From: CADCVQ01 sp038260305
GTDB taxonomy: Bacteria > Actinomycetota > Thermoleophilia > Solirubrobacterales > Solirubrobacteraceae
DNA: 64,000 nucleotides
Reading direction: 5' to 3'
Assembly: GCA_038260305.1 (NCBI GenBank)
Contig: JBBSNY010000008.1
Coordinates: 62,001-126,000, forward strand
Positions 49,265 to 57,731 of the stretch are shown piece by piece (within the stretch, counting starts at the first letter, position 1; the number at the start of each line of letters is the position of its first letter). The notes under the pieces were generated by a model. The model had not been told where the DNA came from, did not search any database, and saw only the letters and a list, made by a program, of their open reading frames with translations. Position numbers and translations under genes: made by a program.

Positions 49265-50737
49265 TCAGTCGCCGAGCAACGCCCGCGCGGCGTCGCCGCC
49301 GAGGCGGACGCTGTAGTTCGTCCCGCGGTCCTCGGGATAGATCTGGGTCGTGTTCGCGAGCACGAGGCCCGGGACCGCGGTCTGCAGCGGCGGGATCCGC
49401 TCGTGGTAGCCGACGGTCACGATCGGCTGGGCGGCCGGCTCGCGGTGTAGCCACTTCGCGACGATCCAGTCGGGCGAGAACGAGGGCTGGACCGCCTGCA
49501 GGCCCGGCAGGTACGCAGCGAGCAGCTCGTCTGCGGACAGCGACAGCAGCGGGTCGCCGGGTGCAAGGTAGTTGGCGACGTAGAGGAAGCGGCGCCCCTT
49601 GTAGCGCGCCGGTTCGATGAAGTTCGTGTGCTCGATGAGCCCGACGAACGGCACGGACGTGTCGGCGATGTTCGTCCAGTAGAAGGGCGAAAACTGGCGG
49701 TCGAGCTCGAGCAGCAGGCACAGCGCGGTGTGGTACTCCGTCGCGCGTAGGCGGCCGAGGTACTCGTCGCCGACGGCGGCCGCCAGGTCGTCGTCGAGCA
49801 GGCCGAGGAAGACGTCGTTCGGCACGGTCGCGACGACCGCGTCGTAGGACTGCGGCGCGGCGCGATCACGGTCGGTCTCGGCGTCGGCGTGGGCATCGGC
49901 GTGGGCATCGGCGTCGGCGTCGGTATCGGCGTCGGCAGGGTGCGGCGCACCGTCGCCGTCCAGGCGATCGAACGCGCGCGGGTCGTGGCCAGAGCGAAAC
50001 GAGCCCGGCGCGCCGGCCGCCACCGAGAACCCGACCCCGCCCTCGCCGTGGGACAGCGCGGCCGCCGGGCGGTCGATCAGCACCCGGCCCCCGCCCGCCT
50101 CGATCGCCCCCTGCAACGCCGAGAACAAGAGCTCCCACGAGTGCCGCGGATAGCCGAGCTTCTCCTCGCGCGCCTCCTCGCCCTCGAGCTGGCGGCGCAG
50201 CGTCAGCTTGCTCCACAGCCAGGCCATCGAGATGTCCTCCGCGCGCGTGCCGAACTTGCCGCGCAGCAGGGGCCCCCAGACCTTGCGCCACGGCCCGCGG
50301 CCCATCCGCGACTCGATCCACTCGTGCGCCGTGATCCCCTGAAACGGCCCGACCTCCTTCGCCCGCTTCTGCAGCATCAGCACCGCGAGGCCCATCCGGA
50401 CGCGCGCCAGGGGTTTCAGCGGACGGAAGCGCAGCAGGTCCAGCGCGCCGTTGAACGCCCACTGGCGGCCGTCGACGAAGAACGCCATCGTCGACGTCCT
50501 CCATTCGAGCTCGTCGCCCATCCCGAGTTCGTCGTAGAGGGCGACGATGTGGCGATCGCTCGTGAAGAGATGGTGGTAGTAGCGCTCGAGCACGTCGCCG
50601 CCGCCGACGTCGAGCGTCGCCGCCTGGCCGCCGAGCCCCGGCCAGCGCTCGTAGACGTCGCAGACGTGGCCCTCCTGCGTCAGCCGGTAGGCGCAGACGA
50701 GGCCGGCGACCCCGGCCCCGAGCACGGCGACCCTCAC
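49265..50737 (-). CDS. NAD(P)/FAD-dependent oxidoreductase (amine-oxidase-like)
   Basis: The 490-residue flavoprotein starts RVAVLGAGVAGLVCAYRLTQ with the FAD-binding GxGxxG, followed by YERWPGLGGQAATLDVGG and DVLERYYHHLFTSD. A late segment, VPGLVLANTTQIYPEDRGTNYSV, is where FAD-linked C-terminal motifs lie. The family includes polysaccharide-cluster flavoenzymes related to protoporphyrinogen oxidase. An Asp/Ala/His-rich insert (DADTDADADAHADAHADAE) near residue 270 is encoded by a hexamer repeat. GTG 50737 overlaps the UPF0104 stop by 4 bases, so it belongs to the GT2-UPF0104 operon. Confidence 0.82.
   Translation of the reverse strand: MRVAVLGAGVAGLVCAYRLTQEGHVCDVYERWPGLGGQAATLDVGGGDVLERYYHHLFTSDRHIVALYDELGMGDELEWRTSTMAFFVDGRQWAFNGALDLLRFRPLKPLARVRMGLAVLMLQKRAKEVGPFQGITAHEWIESRMGRGPWRKVWGPLLRGKFGTRAEDISMAWLWSKLTLRRQLEGEEAREEKLGYPRHSWELLFSALQGAIEAGGGRVLIDRPAAALSHGEGGVGFSVAAGAPGSFRSGHDPRAFDRLDGDGAPHPADADTDADADAHADAHADAETDRDRAAPQSYDAVVATVPNDVFLGLLDDDLAAAVGDEYLGRLRATEYHTALCLLLELDRQFSPFYWTNIADTSVPFVGLIEHTNFIEPARYKGRRFLYVANYLAPGDPLLSLSADELLAAYLPGLQAVQPSFSPDWIVAKWLHREPAAQPIVTVGYHERIPPLQTAVPGLVLANTTQIYPEDRGTNYSVRLGGDAARALLGD
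49874..49939 (-). repeat. Hexanucleotide tandem repeat inside the FAD enzyme gene
   Basis: About 11 imperfect six-base units (GCGTCG, GCGTGG, GCATCG, GTATCG on the forward strand) run in a row and encode Asp-Ala and His-Ala pairs. The period keeps the frame, so unit gain or loss changes only insert length. Confidence 0.7.
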
Positions 50738-51708
50738 GAGGTCCGCACCGCCGCGCGCATCCGCGCGATGCCGCCGTAGCGCGAGGCCAGCGCGATCAGC
50801 CCGAGCACCGTGATCGGCACCGCGATGACGAACCGCAGTAGCAGCAGGTAGGACAGCGCGTCGTCCTTGTGCCCGAGCGCATGCAACCCGAAGATCAGCG
50901 CCGCGTCGAACGTGCCGACGTAGCCGGGCCCGCTCGGGACGAGCACGAAGACCGTCGCGAGGCCCATCAGGTAGCCCACGTCGAGCACGGACAGGTGGAG
51001 CCCGATCGCGTCCGACGTCAGCCACCACGCGCCCCATTCGAGCGCCCACACGAGCGCCGACCAGGCGATCAGCCGCGCGCCGTGCCGGCCACGCAGGCTC
51101 AGCGTCGCTACGGCCATCGGAGCGAGGAAGCGCAGGGCGTGGCGCAGGTGCCCGCGGCGATGCATGAGGTAGGCGAGCACCGCGCACACGAGGACGAGCC
51201 CCGCTACGAGCAGCGCCGCGAACGCGAAGCGCCCGGTGGATGGAACGTCGTCGCCGCCGAGCACCCCGTAGGCAAGCACGATGAACAACCCGACGAGCAG
51301 CACGACGTCGAGCACGCGCTCGGCGACGATCGTCCCGATCACCGTGCGCGCGTCCGTGCGGGCGCGCGGCGCCAGGAAGACGACGCGCAGCGCGTCGCCG
51401 GCGCGGGCGGGCAGGACGTTGTTGCCGAGGTAGCCGACCGCGACGAGGCCGTAGGCGTCCGCGCGCGTCGGCTCGGCGCCACTGTGGCGCAGCAGCGCGA
51501 GCCAGCGCTCGGCGCGGGCTGCGCAGCCGCCGAGGTAGACGACGATCGCGGCACCGAGGACGGCGAACTTCGACGACGAATCCGGCCACGTCGGCGCGTC
51601 CTGGTTCAGCCCCCAGATGACGACGCCGATCAGCGCCGCGATCGAGACCACCGCCCCGACCGCCGTCAACGCCCGCTGACGACCGCTGGTCTGCCGCAGC
51701 GTGGTCAC
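50734..51708 (-). CDS. UPF0104/LPG-synthase-type flippase-like membrane protein
   Basis: The 324-residue protein has about eight hydrophobic segments and the UPF0104 (lysylphosphatidylglycerol synthase TM region) pattern: RAERWLALLRHSGAEPTRADA, VAVGYLGNNVLPARAGDALR near residue 90, IVAERVLDVVLLVGLFIV, and VLVPSGPGYVGTFDAAL near 258. Relatives may flip lipids or lipid-linked sugars. It lies between a polyprenyl-P GT2 and an FAD enzyme, so a lipid-sugar substrate is likely. GTG start is 10 bases after the GT2 stop. Confidence 0.87.
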   Translation of the reverse strand: MTTLRQTSGRQRALTAVGAVVSIAALIGVVIWGLNQDAPTWPDSSSKFAVLGAAIVVYLGGCAARAERWLALLRHSGAEPTRADAYGLVAVGYLGNNVLPARAGDALRVVFLAPRARTDARTVIGTIVAERVLDVVLLVGLFIVLAYGVLGGDDVPSTGRFAFAALLVAGLVLVCAVLAYLMHRRGHLRHALRFLAPMAVATLSLRGRHGARLIAWSALVWALEWGAWWLTSDAIGLHLSVLDVGYLMGLATVFVLVPSGPGYVGTFDAALIFGLHALGHKDDALSYLLLLRFVIAVPITVLGLIALASRYGGIARMRAAVRTS

Positions 51709-51718
51709 GAGTGGGCCA

Positions 51719-52690
51719 CTATCGGGCGTCGGAGTGTCCGCGGTCGTCCTCGGCGACGCCGAAGTTCGCCCGCTCGCGCACGATGTACAGTGGCCGCCGC
51801 TTGACCTCGTCGTAGATCCGCCCGACGTACTCGCCGATCAACCCGATCGCGATGAGCTGGATCCCGCCGAGCAGCAGGACCGCGACGACCGTGCTCGTGA
51901 TCCCGGGCAGGAACTGTCCGAAGATCCGAAAGCCGATCGCGACCGGCACCGCAAGGAACGCGAACAACGCGCAGGTGAAGCCGATGACCGTCGCGAGCTG
52001 CAGCGGCACGTTGGAGAACGACGCGATCGCGTCGAGCGCGAAGTGGGCCATCTTGCGAAACGTGTACTTCGTGTTGCCGGCGTGGCGCGCCTCGCGCTTG
52101 TAGGGCAGCGCCGTCTGCGTATAGCCGACCCACAGCGTCATCCCGCGCAGGTAGCGGTTGCGCTCGCGCATCTGCAGCAGGGCGTCGAGCGCCGTGCGGT
52201 CCAGCAGCCGGAAGTCGCCGGCGTTGGCGACGAGCGGCACGTCGGAGACCTTCGCCATGACGTTGTAGAACCAGCGCGCCGTCGTGAGCTTGAAGCGCGA
52301 CTCGCCGGCGCGGTCGGTGCGCGTCGTGTAGACGACGTCCGAGCCGGCGCGCCAGTGCTCGACCATCGTCGGGATGAGCTCCGGCGGATCCTGCAGGTCG
52401 GCGTCGATCATGACGACGGCGTCGCCGGAGGCGTGGTCGAGGCCGGCGGTGATCGCCATCTGATGGCCGAAGTTGCGCGACAGCGTGAGGACCTTGATGC
52501 GCGGATCGGCGGCCGCGATCTCGGCGAGGATCGCGGGTGTGGAGTCCTTCGAGCCGTCGTCGACGATGACGAGCTCCCACGGGAGGCCGTCCATCGCGTC
52601 GCGCACGCGATCGCAGAAGGTCCGCGCGGTGCCCTCCTCGTTGAGCATCGGCGCGACGACGCTCACCAGGGCCAGCTGCCGTTCGGCCAC
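51719..52690 (-). CDS. Polyprenyl-phosphate glycosyltransferase, GT2 (DPM1/ArnC-like)
   Basis: The 323-residue enzyme has VSVVAPMLNEEGTARTF, LVIVDDGSKDSTPAIL, VVMIDADLQDPPELIPTM near residue 98, NAGDFRLLDRTALDAL, and two membrane helices late in the chain (LATVIGFTCALFAFLAVPVA and VVAVLLLGGIQLIAIGLI). It should make a polyprenyl-phosphate sugar. The frame is open to ATG 52786, but GTG 52690 has TACGAT ending 6 bases upstream and gives the usual short N-terminus. A second such enzyme lies at 9418. Confidence 0.88.
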   Translation of the reverse strand: MAERQLALVSVVAPMLNEEGTARTFCDRVRDAMDGLPWELVIVDDGSKDSTPAILAEIAAADPRIKVLTLSRNFGHQMAITAGLDHASGDAVVMIDADLQDPPELIPTMVEHWRAGSDVVYTTRTDRAGESRFKLTTARWFYNVMAKVSDVPLVANAGDFRLLDRTALDALLQMRERNRYLRGMTLWVGYTQTALPYKREARHAGNTKYTFRKMAHFALDAIASFSNVPLQLATVIGFTCALFAFLAVPVAIGFRIFGQFLPGITSTVVAVLLLGGIQLIAIGLIGEYVGRIYDEVKRRPLYIVRERANFGVAEDDRGHSDAR

Positions 52691-52696
52691 GCAGTG

Positions 52697-52702
52697 ATCG
52701 TA
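52697..52702 (-). promoter_or_regulatory. -10 box TACGAT, leaderless type
   Basis: TACGAT on the reverse strand ends 6 bases before GTG 52690 and supports the shorter GT2 protein. Confidence 0.45.
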
Positions 52703-52803
52703 GAGGGCGCCGGCCCGTCGCAGCGATTGGGCGGTCTCGGGCTTGTCGCCGGGCACATGCTCGTCGGGCAAGGACAGTCCATCCATGCAGGAGGTATCGA
52801 CAG

Positions 52804-52917
52804 ATGGCTAAGCTAAGAAGATCCAACCCCTGTACGCGGTCGCAATGCAGTAGGCCACATCCGGCGGCGTCCGCGCGCTGCTGCCCGGCGGCGCCGAGGG
52901 CGGAGGCGGCGCGGTGA
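52804..52917 (+). CDS. Possible small Cys-rich ORF (37 residues)
   Basis: ATG 52804 is 9 bases after a strong AGGAGG (52789-52794), rare in this window. The product starts MAKLRRSNPCTRSQCSRP and has four cysteines. It is Arg/Ala rich and unlike known families, so it may be a chance ORF with a chance ribosome-binding site. Confidence 0.25.
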   Translation: MAKLRRSNPCTRSQCSRPHPAASARCCPAAPRAEAAR

Positions 52918-52978
52918 CGCGCGCGCATGCGACGCGAGTGCTGTGGCCGGTACGGGCGCCGTCGTCGCGGCGGCGAAG

Positions 52979-52984
52979 TAGGCT
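52979..52984 (+). promoter_or_regulatory. -10 box TAGGCT, near-leaderless
   Basis: TAGGCT ends 10 bases before GTG 52995 of the zinc-ribbon methyltransferase. Confidence 0.4.
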
Positions 52985-52994
52985 CCAGCGCACT

Positions 52995-53912
52995 GTGTCG
53001 CGCTGTGCCGCCTGCGGTGCGTCCGGGCTCGTGTCGCACCTGAAGGTGGCCGGCGACGCGGGGCCGGACGGCCTCATCCCGACGACCGACAAGTTCGGCA
53101 CCGCGCTCGCGGACCTGGTGCGCTGCACGAGCTGCGGGCACCGCCAGACCGAGCCGATGCCGGCCGACGCCGTGCTCGAGAGCGCCTACTCCGACGCGGC
53201 GTCGGACGATTACGTCCAGGAGGAGTCCGGACAGCGCGAGACGGCGCGGCGGGCGCTCATGAAGATCGAGCACCACCTGCTGCCCGATCCGCAGAACGGC
53301 GGCGCGCGCAAGCGCCAGCTGCTCGACCTCGGCTGCTGGGTCGGCTTCCTGCTCGCCGAGGGGCGCGAGCGCGGCTGGGAGACGATCGGCGTCGAGCCGT
53401 CGCAGTTCGCCTCCGCCTACGCCCGCGACAAGCTCGACCTCGACGTGCGCACCGGCGACCTGCTGACCGCGCCGCTGCCGCTGGGCCACTACGACGCGAT
53501 CGTGATGGGCGACGTCATCGAGCACCTTCCGCGCCCAGGCGAGGCGCTCGACCGCCTCGCCGAGCTGCTGCGTCCCGGAGGCGTCGCCTGGATGGCGCTG
53601 CCCGACGCCGGCAGCCTCGTCGCGCGCGGGCTCGGCAAGCGCTGGTGGTCGGTGATCCCGACGCACGTGCAGTTCTTCACGCGCGCCTCGCTCCGGACGC
53701 TGCTCGAGGCGCGCGGCTGGACCGTGCTCGAGATCGACACATCGCCGAAGGCGTTCAGCGTGCGCTACTACCTCGAGCGCGTCGGCGGCTACTCGCCGCT
53801 CGCCGCTCGCCTGCTCGTCCGCGGCGCGACCGCCGCGCGCCTCGCCGATCGGATGTGGGCGCCGGACTTCCGCGACCGCATGGCCTTCATCGCCCGCGCC
53901 CCGTCGGCCTGA
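52995..53912 (+). CDS. Zinc-ribbon SAM-dependent methyltransferase
   Basis: The 305-residue protein has an N-terminal ribbon (SRCAACGASG, then RCTSCGHRQTEPMP near residue 40) and a class I methyltransferase: RQLLDLGCWVGFLLAEGRERG near 112, VEPSQFASAYA, YDAIVMGDVIEHLPRP near 168, and LRPGGVAWMALPDAGS. It resembles the gene at 7272 in layout. The frame is open back to 52914, but GTG 52995 starts just before the ribbon and follows a TAGGCT box. The SDR gene starts 8 bases after its stop. Confidence 0.82.
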   Translation: MSRCAACGASGLVSHLKVAGDAGPDGLIPTTDKFGTALADLVRCTSCGHRQTEPMPADAVLESAYSDAASDDYVQEESGQRETARRALMKIEHHLLPDPQNGGARKRQLLDLGCWVGFLLAEGRERGWETIGVEPSQFASAYARDKLDLDVRTGDLLTAPLPLGHYDAIVMGDVIEHLPRPGEALDRLAELLRPGGVAWMALPDAGSLVARGLGKRWWSVIPTHVQFFTRASLRTLLEARGWTVLEIDTSPKAFSVRYYLERVGGYSPLAARLLVRGATAARLADRMWAPDFRDRMAFIARAPSA

Positions 53913-53920
53913 GCCGCCAC

Positions 53921-54664
53921 GTGGACCTCGGCCTGACAGATCGCGTCGCCCTCGTCACCGGCGCCACGCGCGGGATCGGCCGGGCGATCGCCGAGGCACT
54001 CGCGGCCGAGGGCGCACGCGTGGCCGTCGCATCGCGCTCGGCCGCGACCGCAGCGGACCTGCCCGACGGTACGACGGGCTTCACCTTCGACAGCTCCGAC
54101 CTCGACGCGATCGAACCGCTCGTCGACGCCGTGCAGCGCGCGCTCGGCCCGATCGACGTCTACGTCGCGAACACCGGCGGCCCGCCGAAGTTCGCCGATC
54201 CGCTCGCCCCCGACGCGGCGGACTGGGAGGCGGCGCACCGCGAGCTCGTGATCTCGCCGATGCTGCTCATGCGCCGGCTCGTGCCGGGGATGTGCGAGCG
54301 CGGCTTCGGCCGGATCGTCGCCGTGTCGTCGTTCGTCGCGCGCGAGCCGATCGGCGGCCTGCAGCTCTCGAACGTCAACCGGCCCGGCCTGCTCGCCGGG
54401 ATGAAGCTGCTGGCGCGCGAGCAAGCCGCGGCCGGCGTGACGTTCAACGCCGTCCTGCCGGGCCGCATCGCGACCGAACGCATCGCCTCGAGCTACGGCG
54501 GTCTCGATGCCGCGCAGGCCGCGGCTCGCGCAGAGGTGCCAGCCGGCAGGCTGGGCACGCCGCGCGAGGTCGCCGACGCCGCGGCGTTTCTGTGCTCGGT
54601 GCGGGCGAGCTACGTCACCGGCCAGTCGCTGCTCGTCGACGGTGGCCTGACGCAGTCCTGGTAA
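53921..54664 (+). CDS. SDR family oxidoreductase with altered active site
   Basis: The 247-residue classical SDR has RVALVTGATRGIGRAIAEAL at the N-terminus, VYVANTGGPP near residue 80, the Ser in IVAVSSFVAREP near 130, and a C-terminal SYVTGQSLLVDGGLTQSW. The usual YxxxK is replaced: at the Tyr and Lys positions the sequence reads SNVNR. Such SNxxR forms occur in a branch of FabG-like proteins. It may use different chemistry or be a binding protein. GTG 53921 is 8 bases after the methyltransferase stop. Confidence 0.82.
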   Translation: MDLGLTDRVALVTGATRGIGRAIAEALAAEGARVAVASRSAATAADLPDGTTGFTFDSSDLDAIEPLVDAVQRALGPIDVYVANTGGPPKFADPLAPDAADWEAAHRELVISPMLLMRRLVPGMCERGFGRIVAVSSFVAREPIGGLQLSNVNRPGLLAGMKLLAREQAAAGVTFNAVLPGRIATERIASSYGGLDAAQAAARAEVPAGRLGTPREVADAAAFLCSVRASYVTGQSLLVDGGLTQSW

Positions 54665-54670
54665 GGCGAC

Positions 54671-55093
54671 TCAGGGGAACGGGCGGCGCTCGTCGAAGCG
54701 CGGCAGCCCGTCGTCGGGGATCGGCTCCCACGCCACCGCGTAGGCGACGAACGCCCGGTAGCTCGGGCGCACGCCGGGATCGCGGTCGAACGCCGCAAGG
54801 CGGACGTTGAGCTGGGAGTGCTCGTCCGGGTTGCGACTGAACAGGTGGCCGCCGCAGCGCGCGCAGAAGCCCTTCGCAAAGCCGCCGTCGGGATGGCGCC
54901 ACCAGCGGACGAGCTGCTCGCCGGCGAGCAGCTCGAGCGCGTTGCCGTTGACGCGACACTGCACGGACGACGCGGTGCCGGTGCGCCGCTGACAGCGCGT
55001 GCAATGGCAGTAGCCGGCGTGGATCGGGGGTTCGGAGAGCTCGAAGCGCACGCTCGAGCAGAGGCAGCCTCCGGTCATGGGCAGGTCGGTCAT
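54671..55093 (-). CDS. GFA family (glutathione-dependent formaldehyde-activating-like) protein
   Basis: The 140-residue zinc protein has the GFA layout of cysteine pairs: MTGGCLCSSVRFEL, AGYCHCTRCQRRTGTAS near residue 33, and GFCARCGGHLFSRNP near 78. Despite the family name, many members do not act on formaldehyde; a carbon-sulfur lyase role is possible. The frame is open to 55174, but ATG 55093 gives the usual N-terminus (MTDLPMTGGC). The stop is 6 bases from the convergent SDR. Confidence 0.85.
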   Translation of the reverse strand: MTDLPMTGGCLCSSVRFELSEPPIHAGYCHCTRCQRRTGTASSVQCRVNGNALELLAGEQLVRWWRHPDGGFAKGFCARCGGHLFSRNPDEHSQLNVRLAAFDRDPGVRPSYRAFVAYAVAWEPIPDDGLPRFDERRPFP

Positions 55094-55154
55094 CAGCCAT
55101 AGTCTGGCGCACCGGACGTGGTAATCGGGTCGCCACAGGGCATGCTGTTGGGTG

Positions 55155-55949
55155 ATGACCCGCGACGAGACCACACGCGCAAAGCCCGCCGCTGTGGCTC
55201 CCGATTCGCGCGGCGGCGCGCTCGAGCTGCGCGGCTCGGCCGACGGGCTGCTCGACGAGCGCTTCGCGCTGCGCGTCCGCGGCGCCGGCCGTGGCGCGCG
55301 GATCGTCTGGCGCGCGCGCTACCGCGACGACGACGGCCGCGTCTGGCGGGCGGCCGGGCTGCGCTGCGAGGACCTCGAGACGGACTGGTCGCCGTCGAAG
55401 GACGGCACCGGCGACGTCGCGGCGCTGCGCTCGCTGCGCGCGGTGAGCATCGAGCTGCGCGTCGAGACGGCCGACGGCCGCGCCGCGACGCGCACGGCGA
55501 CCCGCCTGCTCGCGGGCGACGGCGTCCGCACGCGGCGCTGGCGTGACAGCCTCGCGGCCACGCTGCACGTGCCCGCGGCCGCTCCCTGCGCGACGGCGAT
55601 CATCGACGCGAGCGGCACCGACGCGCAGGCCACGGTCGCCGCGCTCGCCGCGCCGCTGCTGGCCTCGCGCGGCGTGCTCGTGCTCGTACTACCGGCGGCC
55701 CGCGGTCGCGGCTTCGACGACCGGCTCGCGGCGGCGCGCGAGCGCCTGCGGGCGGTACCCGGCGCTGACGCGGGCTCGGCCGTGCTGTTGTCGGCCCACG
55801 ACCCTTTCGGCGACGAGGCGCCGGCGGGCCTCGTCATGCCGCCGGGCGTCGGCCTGCGCGAGCGCGACCCGGCCGCCGCGGCGGCGCGCGCCGCCGCCTG
55901 GGACGCGCTGCTGGCGCGCCTCGCCGCGACCCCGCGAACGCAGCCGTGA
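55155..55949 (+). CDS. Protein with acyl-CoA thioesterase/BAAT-like N-terminal domain
   Basis: The 264-residue protein has an N-terminal part resembling the beta-rich domain of acyl-CoA thioester hydrolases and bile-acid-CoA amino acid transferases: GSADGLLDERFALRVRGAG near residue 27, then ARYRDDDGRVWRAAGLRCED. The C-terminal half looks like a reduced alpha/beta hydrolase (ATAIIDASGTDAQAT, RGVLVLVLPAARGRG, VLLSAHDPFG), but no clear GxSxG or GxCxG nucleophile elbow is seen, so thioesterase activity is doubtful. ATG 55155 is preferred over GTG 55152. The stop overlaps the deacetylase start (GTGA). Confidence 0.6.
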   Translation: MTRDETTRAKPAAVAPDSRGGALELRGSADGLLDERFALRVRGAGRGARIVWRARYRDDDGRVWRAAGLRCEDLETDWSPSKDGTGDVAALRSLRAVSIELRVETADGRAATRTATRLLAGDGVRTRRWRDSLAATLHVPAAAPCATAIIDASGTDAQATVAALAAPLLASRGVLVLVLPAARGRGFDDRLAAARERLRAVPGADAGSAVLLSAHDPFGDEAPAGLVMPPGVGLRERDPAAAAARAAAWDALLARLAATPRTQP

Positions 55950-56902
55950 GGCGCGGCGAGTGCACCGCACGCCGCCCGCAGGCGGCGGCGCAGACGCGCT
56001 ACCTCCACGCGCGCGCCGCTGCCCGGCCGCCGAGCAACGGCCGCCGCCGGCCGACCCGCGTCGCGGCGCGCATCGCCGCACTCCTCATCGCGTGTGTGAC
56101 CCTCGCGGCCTGCAGCGAAGCGCAGCCGACGACGACGGCGACGGTCGCGTCGGCGCCAAGCGCCAGTACGGCGAGCAGCGCCGCACTGCCCGGCGTGGCC
56201 GCCCAGGTCGCCGCGGTGGCGCGCCTGACCCGCAACGGGCAGCCGATCTACTGCGGTCGCGGACACGAGCGGCTCGTCGCGCTGACGTTCGATGATGGGC
56301 CCGGCCCCTACACGCGCTTCGCCTTGGACGAGCTGCGCAAGGCCGGCGCCCGAGCGACCTTCTTCCTCGTCGGCGGCAGCGTGCAGCGCTTCGGGCAGTG
56401 GCCCCGGCGCGAGCGCGAGCTGGCCGCGATCGGCGAGCACACGATGACCCACGCGAACCTGCCGACCCTGAGCCGCAGCGCCGCTCGCAGCGAGATCTCG
56501 CGCGGCCAGCACACCGCCGAGCGAGCCGCGGGGATCCCGATCACGCTCTTCCGCCCGCCCTACGGCGCGCATGACAAGTCGATCGACAACGAGGTCCGCC
56601 ACGAGGGCATGGCCCAGATCCTGTGGTCCGTCGACTCGCTGGACTCGCGCATCTCGCCGCCCGCCGACTTCCACGAGATCTCCGCGCACGTGCGCAAGCG
56701 GGCGCGGCCGGGGTCGATCATCCTCATGCACGAGAACCGCGGTCAGACGATCCGCGCGCTGCGCTCGATCCTGCCGGCGCTGCGGCGCAGTCATCTGCGC
56801 GCCGTCACGGTGCCCGAGCTGCTCGCCGCCGACCCGCCGTCCGCCAGCCAGCTCGACGCCGGTCTGCGCGGCTGCCAGCCCGGCTGGCGGCCACCGACAT
56901 AG
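55946..56902 (+). CDS. Polysaccharide deacetylase lipoprotein (NodB domain)
   Basis: The 318-residue protein has a long basic N-terminus, then a lipobox (LLIACVTLAAC, Cys near residue 56), then a NodB domain: the metal and base Asp pair in LTFDDGPGPYT near 115, the metal His residues in GEHTMTHANL near 165, and RPPYGAHDK near 208. It should remove acetyl groups from peptidoglycan or another N-acetyl glycan outside the membrane. GTG start overlaps the BAAT-like gene by 4 bases. Confidence 0.86.
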   Translation: MRRGECTARRPQAAAQTRYLHARAAARPPSNGRRRPTRVAARIAALLIACVTLAACSEAQPTTTATVASAPSASTASSAALPGVAAQVAAVARLTRNGQPIYCGRGHERLVALTFDDGPGPYTRFALDELRKAGARATFFLVGGSVQRFGQWPRRERELAAIGEHTMTHANLPTLSRSAARSEISRGQHTAERAAGIPITLFRPPYGAHDKSIDNEVRHEGMAQILWSVDSLDSRISPPADFHEISAHVRKRARPGSIILMHENRGQTIRALRSILPALRRSHLRAVTVPELLAADPPSASQLDAGLRGCQPGWRPPT

Positions 56903-56926
56903 CCGCGGCCGCGCGCTGATGGCCGT

Positions 56927-57727
56927 CTACGTCGACGACTCGAGCGTGACGGCGTCGCCGACGGCCACACGGCCGCCTTCGAGCACCTCGCCGTAGATGC
57001 CGAACGGCAGCGGCTCGGTCGTGTCGAGCTCGCCGCGGTAGGAGCGCAGGAGATCGAGCACGGGCAGGTCGACCGTTCCGTCGACCGGGTGCCGGGTCGT
57101 CGTCGAGCAGCGCCCGACGTGGCCGTGCATGCGAACGAGAGCCGCCCCGATGCGCACGCTGCGCCCGATCCAGGCGTCCTCCGCGTGGGCGCCGACGCCG
57201 TCGATCTCGACGAGCATCCGGAAGCGGCGGGCGTCGACGCCGGCCGCGCCCGCGACGTCCGCGAGCGCGGCGAGCGACGCGCGCGACATCAGGCTGACCG
57301 CTCCGCGCCGGCCGCGGTCCAGCGCGACCGGGCCGATGCCCTCGACGAGCCGCAGCGGCCGGCCGAAGTGCTCGCTCAGCGCGTCCGACCACGGGCCGAG
57401 CAGCGGCCGCGCGCGGACGGGGCGCGAGAAGAAGCGCGTCTCGATCGGCTCGCCGAGCTCGACGCCGGCACTGACGACGGCGCCGCCCGGGAACGTCAGC
57501 GACAGCTCGCCGTCGTCGTCGTCGTAGTGCGCCTCGATGCTCGGCAGCATCCCGACGTGCTTGCCGTTCATGAGCCGCCCGCGCTCGTCGACGAGGTAGA
57601 AGCGGCGATCGCCCGGCGCCCCGTCGGGCCCGAGCTCGAGCTCGCTCGCCTCGTGCACGCGCGTCCCCTTGACGGGCGTCGTCGTCAACGTCACCACCAC
57701 CGCGGCGATGTCCGCGCGGGGCGTCAC
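56927..57727 (-). CDS. MOSC domain protein
   Basis: The 266-residue protein has the MOSC N-terminal beta-barrel (TTPVKGTRVHEASELELGPDG, GDRRFYLVDERGRLMNGK) and the MOSC domain with the conserved Cys in VGRCSTTTRHPVDG near residue 205. MOSC proteins carry sulfur or bind molybdenum cofactor, as in Moco sulfurase C-terminal domains and mARC-type reductases. GTG start, 4 bases after the stop of the upstream ABM gene, so the two are likely co-transcribed. Confidence 0.86.
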   Translation of the reverse strand: MTPRADIAAVVVTLTTTPVKGTRVHEASELELGPDGAPGDRRFYLVDERGRLMNGKHVGMLPSIEAHYDDDDGELSLTFPGGAVVSAGVELGEPIETRFFSRPVRARPLLGPWSDALSEHFGRPLRLVEGIGPVALDRGRRGAVSLMSRASLAALADVAGAAGVDARRFRMLVEIDGVGAHAEDAWIGRSVRIGAALVRMHGHVGRCSTTTRHPVDGTVDLPVLDLLRSYRGELDTTEPLPFGIYGEVLEGGRVAVGDAVTLESST

Positions 57728-57731
57728 GGCG

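Larger units (their letters stand above)
52691..52994. other. 304-base gap between divergent genes
   Basis: The gap holds the TACGAT box for the GT2 gene (52697-52702), the TAGGCT box for the methyltransferase (52979-52984), and a possible 37-residue ORF at 52804 behind a strong AGGAGG. No larger gene is convincing on either strand. Confidence 0.5.
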
